From Aeromonas veronii (GTDB lineage: Bacteria > Pseudomonadota > Gammaproteobacteria > Enterobacterales > Aeromonadaceae): a stretch of 43,500 bases of DNA. The DNA lies in the NCBI GenBank assembly GCA_041319085.1, contig CP101033.1, positions 3,984,001 through 4,027,500 on the forward strand. Reading direction: 5' to 3'. Under the pieces are notes generated by a model. The model saw only the letters and a list, made by a program, of their open reading frames with translations. It did not search any database and was not told the origin of the DNA. Position 1 is the first letter of the stretch, and each line of letters starts with the position of its first letter. Shown piece after piece: positions 17,040 through 26,108 of this stretch. The position numbers and the translations under genes were made by a program.

Positions 17040-17099
17040 CGGTTTATTCGAAATGAAAATCGATTACAATACGACCATCGAGTCGTAGAGGTAGTCATT

Positions 17100-17264
17100 A
17101 TGGGCAGCAAAACCCTGTGTGAATGGCGCCGTCACGAGATCCCCACCGATCTCAAGGCGTTGCGCAAGATAGTCCGCAAACCCAAGTTTGTCTGCGGCAA
17201 GTGCGCCCGCAGCGCCAATGACAAGAGTTACCTCTGCCAGCCGCTGCGCTTGAAAGAGGAATAA
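17100..17264 (+). CDS. 54-aa four-cysteine protein, possible zinc-binding
   Basis: A basic 54-residue protein starting MGSKTLCEWRRHEIPTDLKA. Cysteines at C7, C32, C35 and C46 with H12 include a CGKC knuckle and suggest a small zinc-ribbon-like fold. I cannot name the family. GAGG lies eight bases before the ATG at 17100, and codons are G/C-ending. It stands between the inverted repeat and a convergent minus-strand gene. A weak TACAAT -10 candidate lies at about 17064-17069. Confidence 0.65.
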   Translation: MGSKTLCEWRRHEIPTDLKALRKIVRKPKFVCGKCARSANDKSYLCQPLRLKEE

Positions 17265-17299
17265 TTCCCAGCTTCAACAGCCATCCAAAAAGGACCTTG

Positions 17300-17638
17300 C
17301 TAGATTTCATCCTTTACAAGTCTGGCGTAGTACTGCTCAAGCTCGGTGGTCACCTGACGTAATTTCGAGTCTAGGTCTACCTGTCTTGCCCGGACAGCTT
17401 CCATCCCACTGGGACTTTGGCGGAGTACTTCGGCCATTTGTGCTTGATTCTGCATCAGTTCGAGATAGTGAGCTCGAAAAGACAACAAAGCATTCAGGCG
17501 TCCCATATTATTGGCTCGCTCTGCCTCTTTAGCTGATTTCCGCGCATACCATACCGCCACAACAGCAATGAATCCCGCAACCAGTGAGATCACGTCACTG
17601 GTAGAGATTGCGATAATCCCCCCAATCTCAAACATCAT
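17300..17638 (-). CDS. Small membrane protein with coiled-coil tail, unknown
   Basis: A 112-residue protein. Residues about 5-35 form one or two hydrophobic segments (GGIIAISTSDVISLVAGFIA), followed by an Ala/Glu/Arg-rich stretch and a long helical, probably coiled-coil C-terminus ending YYARLVKDEI. No family recognised. Its ATG overlaps the stop of the upstream lipoprotein gene as ATGA, so the two are translationally coupled. Codon use (AGA, TTA, CTA, CGA and many A/T third positions) differs clearly from neighbours, suggesting later acquisition. Confidence 0.65.
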   Translation of the reverse strand: MMFEIGGIIAISTSDVISLVAGFIAVVAVWYARKSAKEAERANNMGRLNALLSFRAHYLELMQNQAQMAEVLRQSPSGMEAVRARQVDLDSKLRQVTTELEQYYARLVKDEI

Positions 17639-17967
17639 TGATCGGTCCAACCCTGACGCCCCTGCTCGAACAATCTGCGCGCCTGGCTATCGTTCGGGCA
17701 GACGCCACGATATTCGCTGCCTGAGCGGCCAGCCAGATAGAGATGCTCGGGGCGGCAATACCATGCCAACCCCTTCTGATGCCCCTGCTTCCACAGTTCT
17801 GCATCCATCTTTTTGCCACACTGGCCCCGATGGAACTCGACCCGCTCGGTAGTGAAGCCCAGCTTGCCATCCGCCTCCCCCACCTCACTCCACACCTTCT
17901 CGCAGGGATCATCGTTGGAGACACAGCCACCCAGCAGGGCAGCCAACAATATGATGGTGAGTCGCAT
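17635..17967 (-). CDS. DUF2799 family lipoprotein
   Basis: A 110-residue secreted lipoprotein: MRLTIILLAALLGGC carries a lipobox with the lipidated Cys at residue 15. The mature part has six Cys in total including the N-terminal one, and the DUF2799-type signature GHQKGLAWYCRPEHLYLAGR followed by YRGVCP. Function is unknown. AAGG lies six bases before the chosen ATG (17967); the ATG two codons upstream overlaps that site. It is coupled to the downstream coiled-coil membrane gene by an ATGA overlap. Confidence 0.8.
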   Translation of the reverse strand: MRLTIILLAALLGGCVSNDDPCEKVWSEVGEADGKLGFTTERVEFHRGQCGKKMDAELWKQGHQKGLAWYCRPEHLYLAGRSGSEYRGVCPNDSQARRLFEQGRQGWTDQ

Positions 17968-18055
17968 AGTCATCCTTGAGCGTCATTTGGGCAGTTCATT
18001 CTACCCAGCGCCCCGCCCCTGACCAAGGACGAACACTCAGCCGTGTGAGCGCGGC

Positions 18056-18086
18056 AAAAAAATCAGGCGGGCCCAACGCCCGCCTG
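18056..18086 (-). terminator. Terminator of the 41-aa acidic gene
   Basis: CAGGCGGGC pairs with GCCCGCCTG (18078-18086 with 18064-18072) around a 5-nt loop. On the minus strand it is followed, after GA, by a T7 run (complement of 18056-18062). It begins 18 bases past the small gene's stop. Confidence 0.85.
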
Positions 18087-18104
18087 TTCGTTCAATGCCG
18101 TGGT

Positions 18105-18230
18105 TCACTGGTCATCGAAAGTGTCATCATCCTGCCAGCTTTCATCTTCCCACTGATCCAGCTCTTCTTCCCAGGATTCCGGATCCCACTCGTCATCAAA
18201 TGAGTCGTAATCCGGCTTGTGTCCACCCAT
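18105..18230 (-). CDS. 41-aa highly acidic, tryptophan-rich small protein
   Basis: A tiny gene with full expression signals: AAGGAG nine to ten bases before the ATG at 18230 and its own terminator. Of 41 residues, 19 are Asp or Glu and only one is Lys. Four Trp (15, 20, 27, 32) recur every 5-7 residues in an acidic context (DEWDPESWEEELDQWEDESW), which could form an amphipathic helix with aromatic faces. I recognise no family. A candidate -10 TAAAAT lies upstream near 18268. It could be a nucleic-acid-mimic, a chaperone-like tether or a small regulator, but nothing in the sequence decides this. Confidence 0.7.
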   Translation of the reverse strand: MGGHKPDYDSFDDEWDPESWEEELDQWEDESWQDDDTFDDQ

Positions 18231-18304
18231 CTTCGCTCTCCTTGGATAGTTCACCCGCACTCCAATTTTATCCGGAATTGTCAGGCTCGCCAGTCAGAGG
18301 GCGT

Positions 18305-19285
18305 TCAAAGTTTAACCAGAGTCCGGCCGGCGATCTGGCCCAGCGTGATGGCCTCGGCGGCCTCCACTACCTGCTCCAGCCCGATCTCGGTGACGGCCTG
18401 AGTGAAGAAGCTGGCGGGCAGATCCCGCGCCAGTCGCTGCCACGCCAGTTGACGACGTTCAAATGGGCACATCACCGAATCGACCCCCTGCAGTCGCACA
18501 TTGCGCAGGATAAAAGGCATCACGCTGGTCGGCAGATCGAAGCCCCCCGCCAGCCCGCAGGCCGCCACGGCGCCGCCATAGTTCATCTGGGCCAGCAACT
18601 TGGCCAGCACCTGACTGCCAACGGTGTCGATGGCACCGGCCCACAGCTGCTTCTCTAGCGGCTTGGCCGGCACCAGCAGTTCGCTGCGCGGCACGATACG
18701 GCTGGCACCCAGCGCAGTCAGCATGGCGCCCTGTTCTTCGGGACGACCGGTCAGCGCCGCCACCTGATAGCCAAGGGCTGCCAGCAGGGCAACCGAGGTG
18801 GAGCCCACACCGCCTGCCGCGCCGGTGACCAGCACCTCGCCACTTGCGGGAGTAATACCCGCCTCTTCCAGCGCCAGTACGCAGAGCATGGCGGTGAGAC
18901 CGGCGGTACCGATGCACATGGCCTGTCGCTCATCCAGCCCAGCGGGCAAGGGCACCAGCCAGTCCCCCTTGACCCGCGCCTGTTCGGCCATGCCGCCCCA
19001 GTGACCTTCGCCCACGCCCCAACCGGTCAGCACCACCTTGTCACCGGGCTGATAGCGGCTGTCGGCAGATTCGAGCACGGTACCGGCGAAGTCGATGCCG
19101 GGCACCAGCGGCCACTGGCGCACGATCTTGCCCTTGCCGGTGATGGCCAGCCCATCCTTGTAGTTGATGGAGCTGTAGCTCACCGCCACCCGCACCTCTC
19201 CCTCCGGCAACTGGCTCTCGGCCAGCCGGGTCAGAGTCGGAACAGTCTTGCCGTCTTGGTTTTCCAGTAACAGAGCCTTGAACAT
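18305..19285 (-). CDS. acuI: Acrylyl-CoA reductase AcuI/YhdH-type oxidoreductase
   Basis: An NADPH-dependent medium-chain reductase of the AcuI/YhdH group, which reduces acryloyl-CoA to propionyl-CoA and so detoxifies it. The 326-residue protein has the GroES-like N-terminal domain (SSINYKDGLAITGKG, PGIDFAGTV) and a Rossmann domain with VTGAAGGVGS. DSVMCPFERRQLAWQRL near the C-terminus is characteristic of the group. No catalytic-zinc ligands are apparent. AGAGG lies upstream of the ATG at 19285. It is a single-gene unit between the acidic small gene and waaA. Confidence 0.9.
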   Translation of the reverse strand: MFKALLLENQDGKTVPTLTRLAESQLPEGEVRVAVSYSSINYKDGLAITGKGKIVRQWPLVPGIDFAGTVLESADSRYQPGDKVVLTGWGVGEGHWGGMAEQARVKGDWLVPLPAGLDERQAMCIGTAGLTAMLCVLALEEAGITPASGEVLVTGAAGGVGSTSVALLAALGYQVAALTGRPEEQGAMLTALGASRIVPRSELLVPAKPLEKQLWAGAIDTVGSQVLAKLLAQMNYGGAVAACGLAGGFDLPTSVMPFILRNVRLQGVDSVMCPFERRQLAWQRLARDLPASFFTQAVTEIGLEQVVEAAEAITLGQIAGRTLVKL

Positions 19286-19378
19286 GGTTGCCTCTTTGAT
19301 GACGTGTGAAACGGGGATCAGCTGCTTTGGCACTTTTGCAGTTGAAAATCGAGAGCCAGAGCGGTGCCAATAATGGGT

Positions 19379-20644
19379 TCAGTCGTTCTCCAGCGCGGTG
19401 AGGCAGTGAGAGAGGGTGCGGGCCAACGCGCCCTGATTGCGCAGCACCACGGCGCGGGCCTGCTCCCCCATCTCGCGGCGGGCGTTGCCGTCGGCAAACA
19501 GCTGGCTCACCTGCTCGCCCAGCTCGGCGGCATCGGCCACGATGGCGGCGCCCCCCTGAGCCACCAACTGGCGGGTGATGTCGCTGAAGTTGAAGTAGGC
19601 GGGGCCGGTCAGACAGGGCTTGCCGAGCGCTGCCGGCTCCAGCAGGTTGTGACCGCCGATCTTCACCAGACTGCCGCCAACGAAGGCCACATCGGCCGCC
19701 GCCAGCATCAGCGGCAGCTCGCCCATGGTATCGCCGAGATAGGCCTTATCCTCCGCACTCACCGCAGCACCATCAGTGCGCCGCACGCAGCCGTAAGGGG
19801 CACACAGCTCGGCCACCCGGTCGAACCGCTCGGGGTGGCGCGGCACCAGAATGAGCAGTGCAGCGGGCTGACGCTTGAGCAGCAGATCGAAGGCGGCCAG
19901 CACCAGCTCGTCCTCACCCTGATGGGTGCTGGCGGCGATCCAGACCGGCCGATCCGCCCCCAACTGCTGACGCAGGGCGCGCCCTTTGGCCTGCACCTCG
20001 TCACCAAACTGGATATCGAACTTGATGGAGCCGGTCACCGCCAGCCGCTCGCGGCCGATGCCGAGACGGGCGAAGCGGTCGGCATCATCCTGATGCTGGC
20101 AGAGCAGATGGGTCAGCGGTCGGCTCAGGGCGTCGAAAGCACCGTGGAAACGAGCATAGCGCTGGCAGGATCGCTCGGAAAGACGGGCATTGATGATGGT
20201 CACCGGCAGGTGGCGCGCCTCGCAGGCGGCCAGCCAGTTTGGCCACAGCTCGGTCTCCATCACCCAGAGCGCACGCGGCTTGAAGGTATCGAGAAAGGCC
20301 GCAACGGCCCAGGGGTAGTCGAGCGGCGCGTAGCGATGCATCACCAAATCCCCCAGCTTGGCCGCCTGATCGGCGCCGGTGCGGGTGGTGGTGGTGAGCA
20401 GGATCGGCAGATCGGGCCGCTCCGCCTTGAGGGCACGAATGAGCGGCGTGATGGCCAGCGTCTCTCCCACGCTCACCGCATGGATCCACAGCGGCGCCTC
20501 CTGTCCGGTGGCAGGCAACCGCCCGAGATGCTCGGCCCAGCGCTCGCCAAAGCCGGGCTTGCCCTTTTTCGGCTTGTAGAGCGCCAGCAGCGCCAGCGGC
20601 AATCCCAGATGGATCAGCAGGTTGTAGAGCAGACGGTAGGGCAT
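19379..20644 (-). CDS. waaA: 3-deoxy-D-manno-octulosonic acid (Kdo) transferase
   Basis: WaaA adds Kdo to lipid IVA, the first step of LPS core assembly, at the inner face of the cytoplasmic membrane. The 421-residue protein starts MPYRLLYNLLIHLGLPLALL (membrane anchor). It shows WIHAVSVGE (catalytic Glu region), MHRYAPLDYPWAV, VMETELWPNWL and, in the donor-binding half, VGGSLVKIGGHNLLEPAALG. Its ATG is separated by one base from the waaF stop, so both are one operon. Confidence 0.95.
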   Translation of the reverse strand: MPYRLLYNLLIHLGLPLALLALYKPKKGKPGFGERWAEHLGRLPATGQEAPLWIHAVSVGETLAITPLIRALKAERPDLPILLTTTTRTGADQAAKLGDLVMHRYAPLDYPWAVAAFLDTFKPRALWVMETELWPNWLAACEARHLPVTIINARLSERSCQRYARFHGAFDALSRPLTHLLCQHQDDADRFARLGIGRERLAVTGSIKFDIQFGDEVQAKGRALRQQLGADRPVWIAASTHQGEDELVLAAFDLLLKRQPAALLILVPRHPERFDRVAELCAPYGCVRRTDGAAVSAEDKAYLGDTMGELPLMLAAADVAFVGGSLVKIGGHNLLEPAALGKPCLTGPAYFNFSDITRQLVAQGGAAIVADAAELGEQVSQLFADGNARREMGEQARAVVLRNQGALARTLSHCLTALEND

Positions 20645-20645
20645 C

Positions 20646-21680
20646 TTACTGGCTCTGCTCCAGCTTGTTGCAGGCATCGACCACCTGCTCCGGCGGCAAG
20701 TCGATCAGGCACTTGAGATGACCGAACTTGCAGGTGCGCTTGAAGCAGGGGCGGCACTCGATATCGGTGTGGACGATCTCGACCCGATCCGCCAGCGGCG
20801 GGGTGTAGAGCGGCGAGGTTGAGCCATAGACCCCCACCAGCGGACGATTGAGGGCGGCGGCGATGTGCATCAGACCGGAGTCATTGGAGATGACCCGGCT
20901 GGCCAGCGCCATCAGATCGATCGCCTCGTGCAGGCTGGTCTTGCCCGCCAGCACGTGGCAGTTGGGGCGGGTCAGCAGGTTGACCCGATCCCGGATGGTA
21001 TTGGCCACCGGCACATCCTTGTTGGAGCCGAAGATCCACACCTGCCACCCCTCGTCCAGATGCTGCTGGGCCACCACGGCGTAGTGCCCCTCCGGCCAGC
21101 GCTTGGCCGGGCCAAACTCGGCACCGGGGCAGAGCACCAGCACCGGACGGGCGCGATCCAGCCCCAGCCGCTCCAGCGCCTTGCTCTGGTTGATCAGATC
21201 GACGTGGAGCGCCGGATGCGGAATGGTCGGGATATCGGCCCGGCTCTTCATCTGCTCCTTGGGATAGGCGAGCGCCAGATAGCCCTCCACCATCAGCGGG
21301 AAGGCGGACTTGTTGCTGCGCAGGTCGTTGAGCAGACCGTAGCGGCTCTCGCCCTTCCAGCCGGTACGCACCGGAATGCGGGCAAACCAGGGGATCAGCG
21401 CCGACTTCATGGAGTTGGGCTGTACTATGGCCTGATCGTACTGCTCGGCCGCCAGCTGCTTGCCGAGGCGGCGGCGCGCCACCAGCTTGAAGTCACCATG
21501 GCCAAGGGGCATGGTGATCGCCTTGTCCACCTCCGGCATCCGCTCCAGCAGGGCGCAGCACCAGGCGGGGGCCATCACGTGCAGCTCACATTCGGGATGG
21601 TTGGCCTTGATCGCCTTGTAGAGGCTCTGGGACATCACCATATCGCCGACCCAGGAGGGGCCGATCACCAATATTTTCAT
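20646..21680 (-). CDS. waaF: ADP-heptose:LPS heptosyltransferase II
   Basis: WaaF adds the second heptose to the LPS inner core. The 344-residue GT9 protein begins MKILVIGPSWVGDMVMSQSL and has LCPGAEFGPAKRWP, VISNDSGLMHIAAALNRPLV and GVYGSTSPLYTPP, all diagnostic of WaaF. Near the C-terminus is a CRPCFKRTCKFGHLKCL cysteine cluster typical of the family. The ATG at 21680 matches homologues and has GAGAAG upstream. First gene of the waaF-waaA unit, divergent from the waaE-like gene. Confidence 0.95.
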   Translation of the reverse strand: MKILVIGPSWVGDMVMSQSLYKAIKANHPECELHVMAPAWCCALLERMPEVDKAITMPLGHGDFKLVARRRLGKQLAAEQYDQAIVQPNSMKSALIPWFARIPVRTGWKGESRYGLLNDLRSNKSAFPLMVEGYLALAYPKEQMKSRADIPTIPHPALHVDLINQSKALERLGLDRARPVLVLCPGAEFGPAKRWPEGHYAVVAQQHLDEGWQVWIFGSNKDVPVANTIRDRVNLLTRPNCHVLAGKTSLHEAIDLMALASRVISNDSGLMHIAAALNRPLVGVYGSTSPLYTPPLADRVEIVHTDIECRPCFKRTCKFGHLKCLIDLPPEQVVDACNKLEQSQ

Positions 21681-21967
21681 CACGCGTCTTCTCTCGGGTC
21701 TGGCCCGGCGGTTAATCATCACTGGGCGAGATTATGCCCCAAGAATGACTGGATAAATAACAGAAGATCCTTGGCAATCGCCCGAGCCGCCTCATTTTTC
21801 CAGCGATGACTTTCTTTCTACCGGGCGAGATACAACATCAGCAAGTCAGGCAGACTGCTGGCAGAAACGGGTAATGGCGGCTCTCTCTTTGGCCCGTTTT
21901 TCCGTTAGAATGGCCCATCAATACGCATTTGACCCGCCAGCCGGGCAATAACCGTGAGCCCACATTC

Positions 21968-22744
21968 GTGAAAAAACCAACTCTGGCTGCCGTTCTGATC
22001 GTCAAGAATGAAGCCGACAACCTGCGCAAGTGCCTCGCCTCCCTCGACGGACTGGTGGACGAGATCGTCATTCTGGACTCCGGCAGTCAGGACGAGACCC
22101 CGGCCATTGCCGCCGAATTTGGCGCCCGCTTCTTCGTCAACGCCAAGTGGCCGGGCTTTGGCAAGCAGCGCCGGCTGGCCCAGTCCCATGTGCAGTCCGA
22201 CTGGGTACTGTGGCTGGATGCCGACGAGCGGCTCACCCCCGAGCTGAAAACCGCCATCGCCAACGTGATGGCCAATCCGGCCAGCGATACCATCTACTCG
22301 ATCCCGCGCCTCTCCTGGGTCTTTGGCCGCTTTATCCGCCACAGCGGCTGGTATCCGGATCGGGTGCTGCGTCTCTATCCCAAGGCGCTCACCGGCTACA
22401 ACGAGGCGCTGGTGCACGAAAAGGTAGAAGTACGGGCCAACATGAAGATCGTCAATATTCATGGCGACCTGCTCCACTTCACCTATCGGGACCTGGAGCA
22501 CTATCTGGTGAAATCCGCCGGTTATGCCCGTGCCTGGGCCGATCAGCGCACCGCCCGCGGCAAGAAGGGCTCCCTCAGTCAGGGGCTGATCCATGCGGTC
22601 GGCTGCTTCCTCAAGATGTACTTGCTCAAAGCGGGCTTCCTCGACGGCAAGCAGGGGCTGCTGCTGGCGATCCTCTCCGCCCACTCCACCTTCGTCAAAT
22701 ACGCCGACCTCTGGGTGCGCCAGCAGCCGCAGCAGCCGGAATAA
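21968..22744 (+). CDS. waaE: LPS core family 2 glycosyltransferase, WaaE/LgtF-like
   Basis: A 258-residue GT2 enzyme like WaaE of Klebsiella/Serratia/Aeromonas, which adds beta-1,4-glucose to the first heptose. Visible motifs are [43 protein letters not shown], the metal-binding [15 protein letters not shown] and [11 protein letters not shown] with [13 protein letters not shown]. Best start is GTG at 21968 (MKKPTLAAV); a TTG 13 codons upstream is a worse fit. The 287-bp gap to waaF holds a TAGAAT -10 candidate near 21906 but no ops/JUMPstart element that I could find. Confidence 0.85.
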   Translation: MKKPTLAAVLIVKNEADNLRKCLASLDGLVDEIVILDSGSQDETPAIAAEFGARFFVNAKWPGFGKQRRLAQSHVQSDWVLWLDADERLTPELKTAIANVMANPASDTIYSIPRLSWVFGRFIRHSGWYPDRVLRLYPKALTGYNEALVHEKVEVRANMKIVNIHGDLLHFTYRDLEHYLVKSAGYARAWADQRTARGKKGSLSQGLIHAVGCFLKMYLLKAGFLDGKQGLLLAILSAHSTFVKYADLWVRQQPQQPE

Positions 22745-22754
22745 CCGTCATACG

Positions 22755-22780
22755 AAACAGGGCCCCGCGGGGCCCTGTTT
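22755..22780. terminator. Palindromic terminator between waaE and the GT9 gene
   Basis: A 26-bp palindrome: AAACAGGGCCCC (22755-22766) and its complement (22769-22780) flank a GC dinucleotide. It sits between convergent genes and gives short T and A tracts on both strands. Confidence 0.8.
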
Positions 22781-22795
22781 GCATTGCTGCACACC

Positions 22796-23833
22796 TTACT
22801 TCTGCCAGAAAGGCGCCGCCCAGCGGGCCATCACCGGCACCATGGTCTTGGGATCGAGCTGGCTCATATCCTCCGGATGGTCGCTATCCTCGGGCGGGCT
22901 GAAGGCGAGGTGACGCCCTTCGCTGTTGAGAGGCTTCCAGCGCAGCGGAGTGGCGGAGCGGCGCATCGGGAAGAAACCGATGGTCGGCACATCGAGCGCG
23001 CCGGCAATATGGAGCGGGCCGGTACTGCCGGCGATAAACAGGGCTGCGTTGGCCAGCACCTGACAGAACATCGGCAGACCGTCGCTGGAGCGGTAGATCC
23101 AGCCGTTGCCGCCGTGGGCCAGCAGCTCGGCCGCCAGCTGTTCGGCCATCTTCTCCTCGCCCGGGCCAGCGGTCAGCACACACTGCAGTTCGGGGCAGGC
23201 TTGGTTTAGCTTGATAATGATGCGGGCGTACTGCTCGATGGAGAGGTTGTTGGCCGAACCGCCGCTACCGGCATGCACCATCAGCCAGGGGCGGCTGGCA
23301 TCGAGCTTGAGCTTGAGTGCCAGCTGCTCGCGCACCTGTCGCAGGGTCTCGTCATCGAACTGCAGGAAGGGGGTCTTGGGCTCCACCACGGCCACCTGCT
23401 GATCGGCCAGGAAGCGGCGGATCAGCTCCAGGTTGTACTCGGACTCCGGCTTCTGGGAGCGGGAGCGACGCTGCACCAGCCGCTGGTTGTAGAGCACCTG
23501 CGCCAGCTTGGTCGCCGGGGCCAGCCGGTAAGGGATGTGTGCCTTCCACACCAGCATGGCGTTGCGGGAGTTGGAGAAGAGGCAGATGGACGCATCGAAC
23601 GCTGCCGCCTTGATCCGCGCCAGCAGCGCTCGCTGTTGCTCCTTGTCGGCCCGCACACCCGGATCGATGATCACCTCGTCAATCCAGGGGCAGAGCCGGG
23701 CCAGCGGCGCCGTGTAGGCCGGAACCAGGGCAGTCACATGACACTCCATGGAGCCTTTGAGCATGGCGAAGCTAGGCCACGCCAGCATGAAGTCACCAAT
23801 CTTGTCATTGCGAACGACCAGAATACGTTTCAT
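22796..23833 (-). CDS. Glycosyltransferase family 9, heptosyltransferase-like
   Basis: A 345-residue LPS heptosyltransferase-family protein. It starts MKRILVVRNDKIGDFMLAWP (GT9 signature) and has VHAGSGGSANNLSIEQYARI, VLTAGPGEEKMAEQL, FIAGSTGPLHIAGALDVPTI and FFPMRRSATPLRW in the nucleotide-sugar-binding half. It differs from WaaF and is closer to WaaC/WaaQ/OpsX-type enzymes; the exact acceptor cannot be told. A GGGA ribosome site precedes the ATG at 23833. It is convergent with waaE and divergent from coaD. Confidence 0.85.
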   Translation of the reverse strand: MKRILVVRNDKIGDFMLAWPSFAMLKGSMECHVTALVPAYTAPLARLCPWIDEVIIDPGVRADKEQQRALLARIKAAAFDASICLFSNSRNAMLVWKAHIPYRLAPATKLAQVLYNQRLVQRRSRSQKPESEYNLELIRRFLADQQVAVVEPKTPFLQFDDETLRQVREQLALKLKLDASRPWLMVHAGSGGSANNLSIEQYARIIIKLNQACPELQCVLTAGPGEEKMAEQLAAELLAHGGNGWIYRSSDGLPMFCQVLANAALFIAGSTGPLHIAGALDVPTIGFFPMRRSATPLRWKPLNSEGRHLAFSPPEDSDHPEDMSQLDPKTMVPVMARWAAPFWQK

Positions 23834-23901
23834 AAAAAATCCCTTTGCTCCCTGTCACCAATGCAAGGAGGCTTGATGCGCGATGGCGTATTCTTGCCTG
23901 A

Positions 23902-24450
<549 letters not shown>

Positions 24451-24487
24451 GCCCCTTCCACACTCGCCATTCCCGACGGCAACAACG

Positions 24488-24521
24488 AACAAGGGCTACC
24501 CACGGGTAGCCCTTGTTGTTT
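24488..24521. terminator. Terminator between coaD and mutM
   Basis: A 14-bp perfect stem (AACAAGGGCTACCC, 24488-24501, with 24504-24517) is followed by GTTT. It lies between two convergent genes and probably works for both. Confidence 0.85.
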
Positions 24522-24543
24522 AATCCCCTTCCCCCCTAATGGC

Positions 24544-25356
24544 TCAGCGCTGGCAATGGCTGCAAAAAACCGTGGTGCGCTGCCCCATTCTGATTTCGGT
24601 CAGCAGGGTGTGACAGTGGAAACAGGGCTGACCGCCCCGGCCATAGACCTGCAACTGCTGCACGAAATAGCCCGGCTTGCCATCGGCACTGGTGAAATCC
24701 TTGAGGGTAGTGCCACCCTGGCGAATCGCCTCGGCCAATACTCGCTTGATCTCGGCCACCAGGGTTCCCAGCCGCTCGGCACTGATATTGCCCGCCGCCC
24801 GCTTGGGGTGAATACCGGCGGCATAGAGCGCCTCGTTGGCGTAGATGTTGCCCACCCCGACCACCACCTGATTGTCCATCAGGAACTGCTTGATGGCGGT
24901 GCTGCGCCCCTTGGCGCGCCCCTGCAGGTAATCGGCATTGAAGGCATCGGTGAGCGGCTCGGGCCCCAGCTTGGCGAGCAGCGCATGGGCTTCGGCCGGT
25001 TCACGGGTCCACAGCAGGGCACCGAAGCGGCGCGGGTCGTTGAGCCGCAGCAGCTTGCCATTCTCCAGCTCGATATCCACGTGGTCGTGCTTCTCGGCCG
25101 GCGTGCCGATATCCAGCACCCGCAGGCTGCCGGACATCCCAAGATGAAGGATGGCGGTGCCGAAATCGGTCTCCAGCAGCAGGTATTTGGCGCGGCGACG
25201 CACCCGATGGATGGTGAGATCCACCAGCTCCTGAATTTCACCGGGGATCGGCCAGCGCAGGCGGCCATCCCGCACCACCACGCGCGTCACCTTGATACCG
25301 GTAAGCCAGGGGGAGATGCCCTGACGACTGACTTCAACTTCTGGCAATTCAGGCAT
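24544..25356 (-). CDS. mutM: Formamidopyrimidine-DNA glycosylase
   Basis: MutM (Fpg) excises 8-oxoguanine and cuts the abasic site. The 270-residue protein starts [13 protein letters not shown] after Met, giving the catalytic N-terminal Pro and Glu. [12 protein letters not shown] supplies the conserved Lys and [13 protein letters not shown] the helix-two-turn-helix. The C-terminal zinc finger is CFHC...CSHC. Met 25356 (PELPEV next) is required for catalysis; an in-frame ATG two codons upstream is therefore not the start. A gene for an anchored unknown protein lies 24 bp upstream. Confidence 0.97.
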   Translation of the reverse strand: MPELPEVEVSRQGISPWLTGIKVTRVVVRDGRLRWPIPGEIQELVDLTIHRVRRRAKYLLLETDFGTAILHLGMSGSLRVLDIGTPAEKHDHVDIELENGKLLRLNDPRRFGALLWTREPAEAHALLAKLGPEPLTDAFNADYLQGRAKGRSTAIKQFLMDNQVVVGVGNIYANEALYAAGIHPKRAAGNISAERLGTLVAEIKRVLAEAIRQGGTTLKDFTSADGKPGYFVQQLQVYGRGGQPCFHCHTLLTEIRMGQRTTVFCSHCQR

Positions 25357-25380
25357 GGGCACCTCGCAAGGAAAAGGAAC

Positions 25381-25836
25381 TCAGGGGGCAGGACGCAGCA
25401 GATCGCGATACTGCTCGGCAGTGAGGGCGAGCCAGAGACCGGACGACAGCTGGGCGCCATATTGGCCGCTGTTCTGATAGAGGCCGATCTCGACCGGATC
25501 GTTCTGGCCGGCAATCCACACCTTGATGGTCACCGGGGTACCGCGCACCACCTCGCCGGGGGGCAACAACCAGCCCTGCCAGCGTGCCAGACGGGCATCC
25601 AGCTGCGCCGTGTCGAGCCCCAGATCCGGCCCGCTGCGCCAGCCCTGGCCGATCCGTTCAATCTGCCAGCTCGGTCCCTGCCAGGTGAGCACCACCGCAT
25701 CCTCCGGCAACAGCGGACGCGCGCGTTTGGCGCTGTTCTCCTGCTGGGCAGTCTCCATACGATGCAACAGGGTGATCACGATCAGCACCACCACGATGAT
25801 CACGTTATTCCAGCCTTTGCGGCTCAATTTGAACAT
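25381..25836 (-). CDS. Membrane-anchored hypothetical protein
   Basis: A 151-residue protein with a basic N-terminus (MFKLSRKGWNN) and one hydrophobic helix (VIIVVVLIVITLL, about residues 12-24), so a periplasmic domain on an inner-membrane anchor is likely. The soluble part is rich in Trp (LTWQGPSWQIERIGQGW) and ends GLWLALTAEQYRDLLRPAP. I do not recognise a domain. A good GGGAGG site precedes the ATG at 25836. It is probably cotranscribed with mutM, whose start is 24 bp downstream. Confidence 0.7.
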   Translation of the reverse strand: MFKLSRKGWNNVIIVVVLIVITLLHRMETAQQENSAKRARPLLPEDAVVLTWQGPSWQIERIGQGWRSGPDLGLDTAQLDARLARWQGWLLPPGEVVRGTPVTIKVWIAGQNDPVEIGLYQNSGQYGAQLSSGLWLALTAEQYRDLLRPAP

Positions 25837-25880
25837 GACAAGCCTCCCTTTGAACCGGCAGTGTACTGAATTCGGCGCAT

Positions 25881-25909
25881 AAAAAAACCCGGCACAAGGC
25901 CGGGTTTTT
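25881..25909 (-). terminator. Terminator of the rpmB-rpmG operon
   Basis: GCCGGGTTTTT pairs with AAAAACCCGGC (25883-25893 with 25899-25909) around ACAAG. A T7 run follows on the minus strand. It lies 20 bases past the rpmG stop. Confidence 0.9.
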
Positions 25910-25929
25910 GGGAACGCAGCATCAAGTAA

Positions 25930-26097
25930 TTACTTGATTTTGCCTTCCTTGTAGATCACATGCTGACGAACAACGGGATCAAACTTTTTGATCTCCATTT
26001 TTTCGGGCATGGTGCGCTTGTTTTTGGTAGTGGTATAGAAGTGACCAGTACCGGCGCTGGAGTTCAGGCGAATTTTCTCGCGAATACCTTTAGCCAT
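25930..26097 (-). CDS. rpmG: 50S ribosomal protein L33
   Basis: The 55-residue protein reads [20 protein letters not shown] and ends [10 protein letters not shown], nearly identical to E. coli L33 and of the same length. It has no cysteines, so it is the zinc-independent form. It follows rpmB by 11 bp in the usual rpmB-rpmG operon. Confidence 0.98.
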   Translation of the reverse strand: MAKGIREKIRLNSSAGTGHFYTTTKNKRTMPEKMEIKKFDPVVRQHVIYKEGKIK

Positions 26098-26108
26098 GAT
26101 CTAATTCC

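Noticed and set aside
17051..17069. Possible Fur box before the 54-aa gene
   Set aside because: Only about 11 of 19 positions match the consensus, too weak to annotate as a site.
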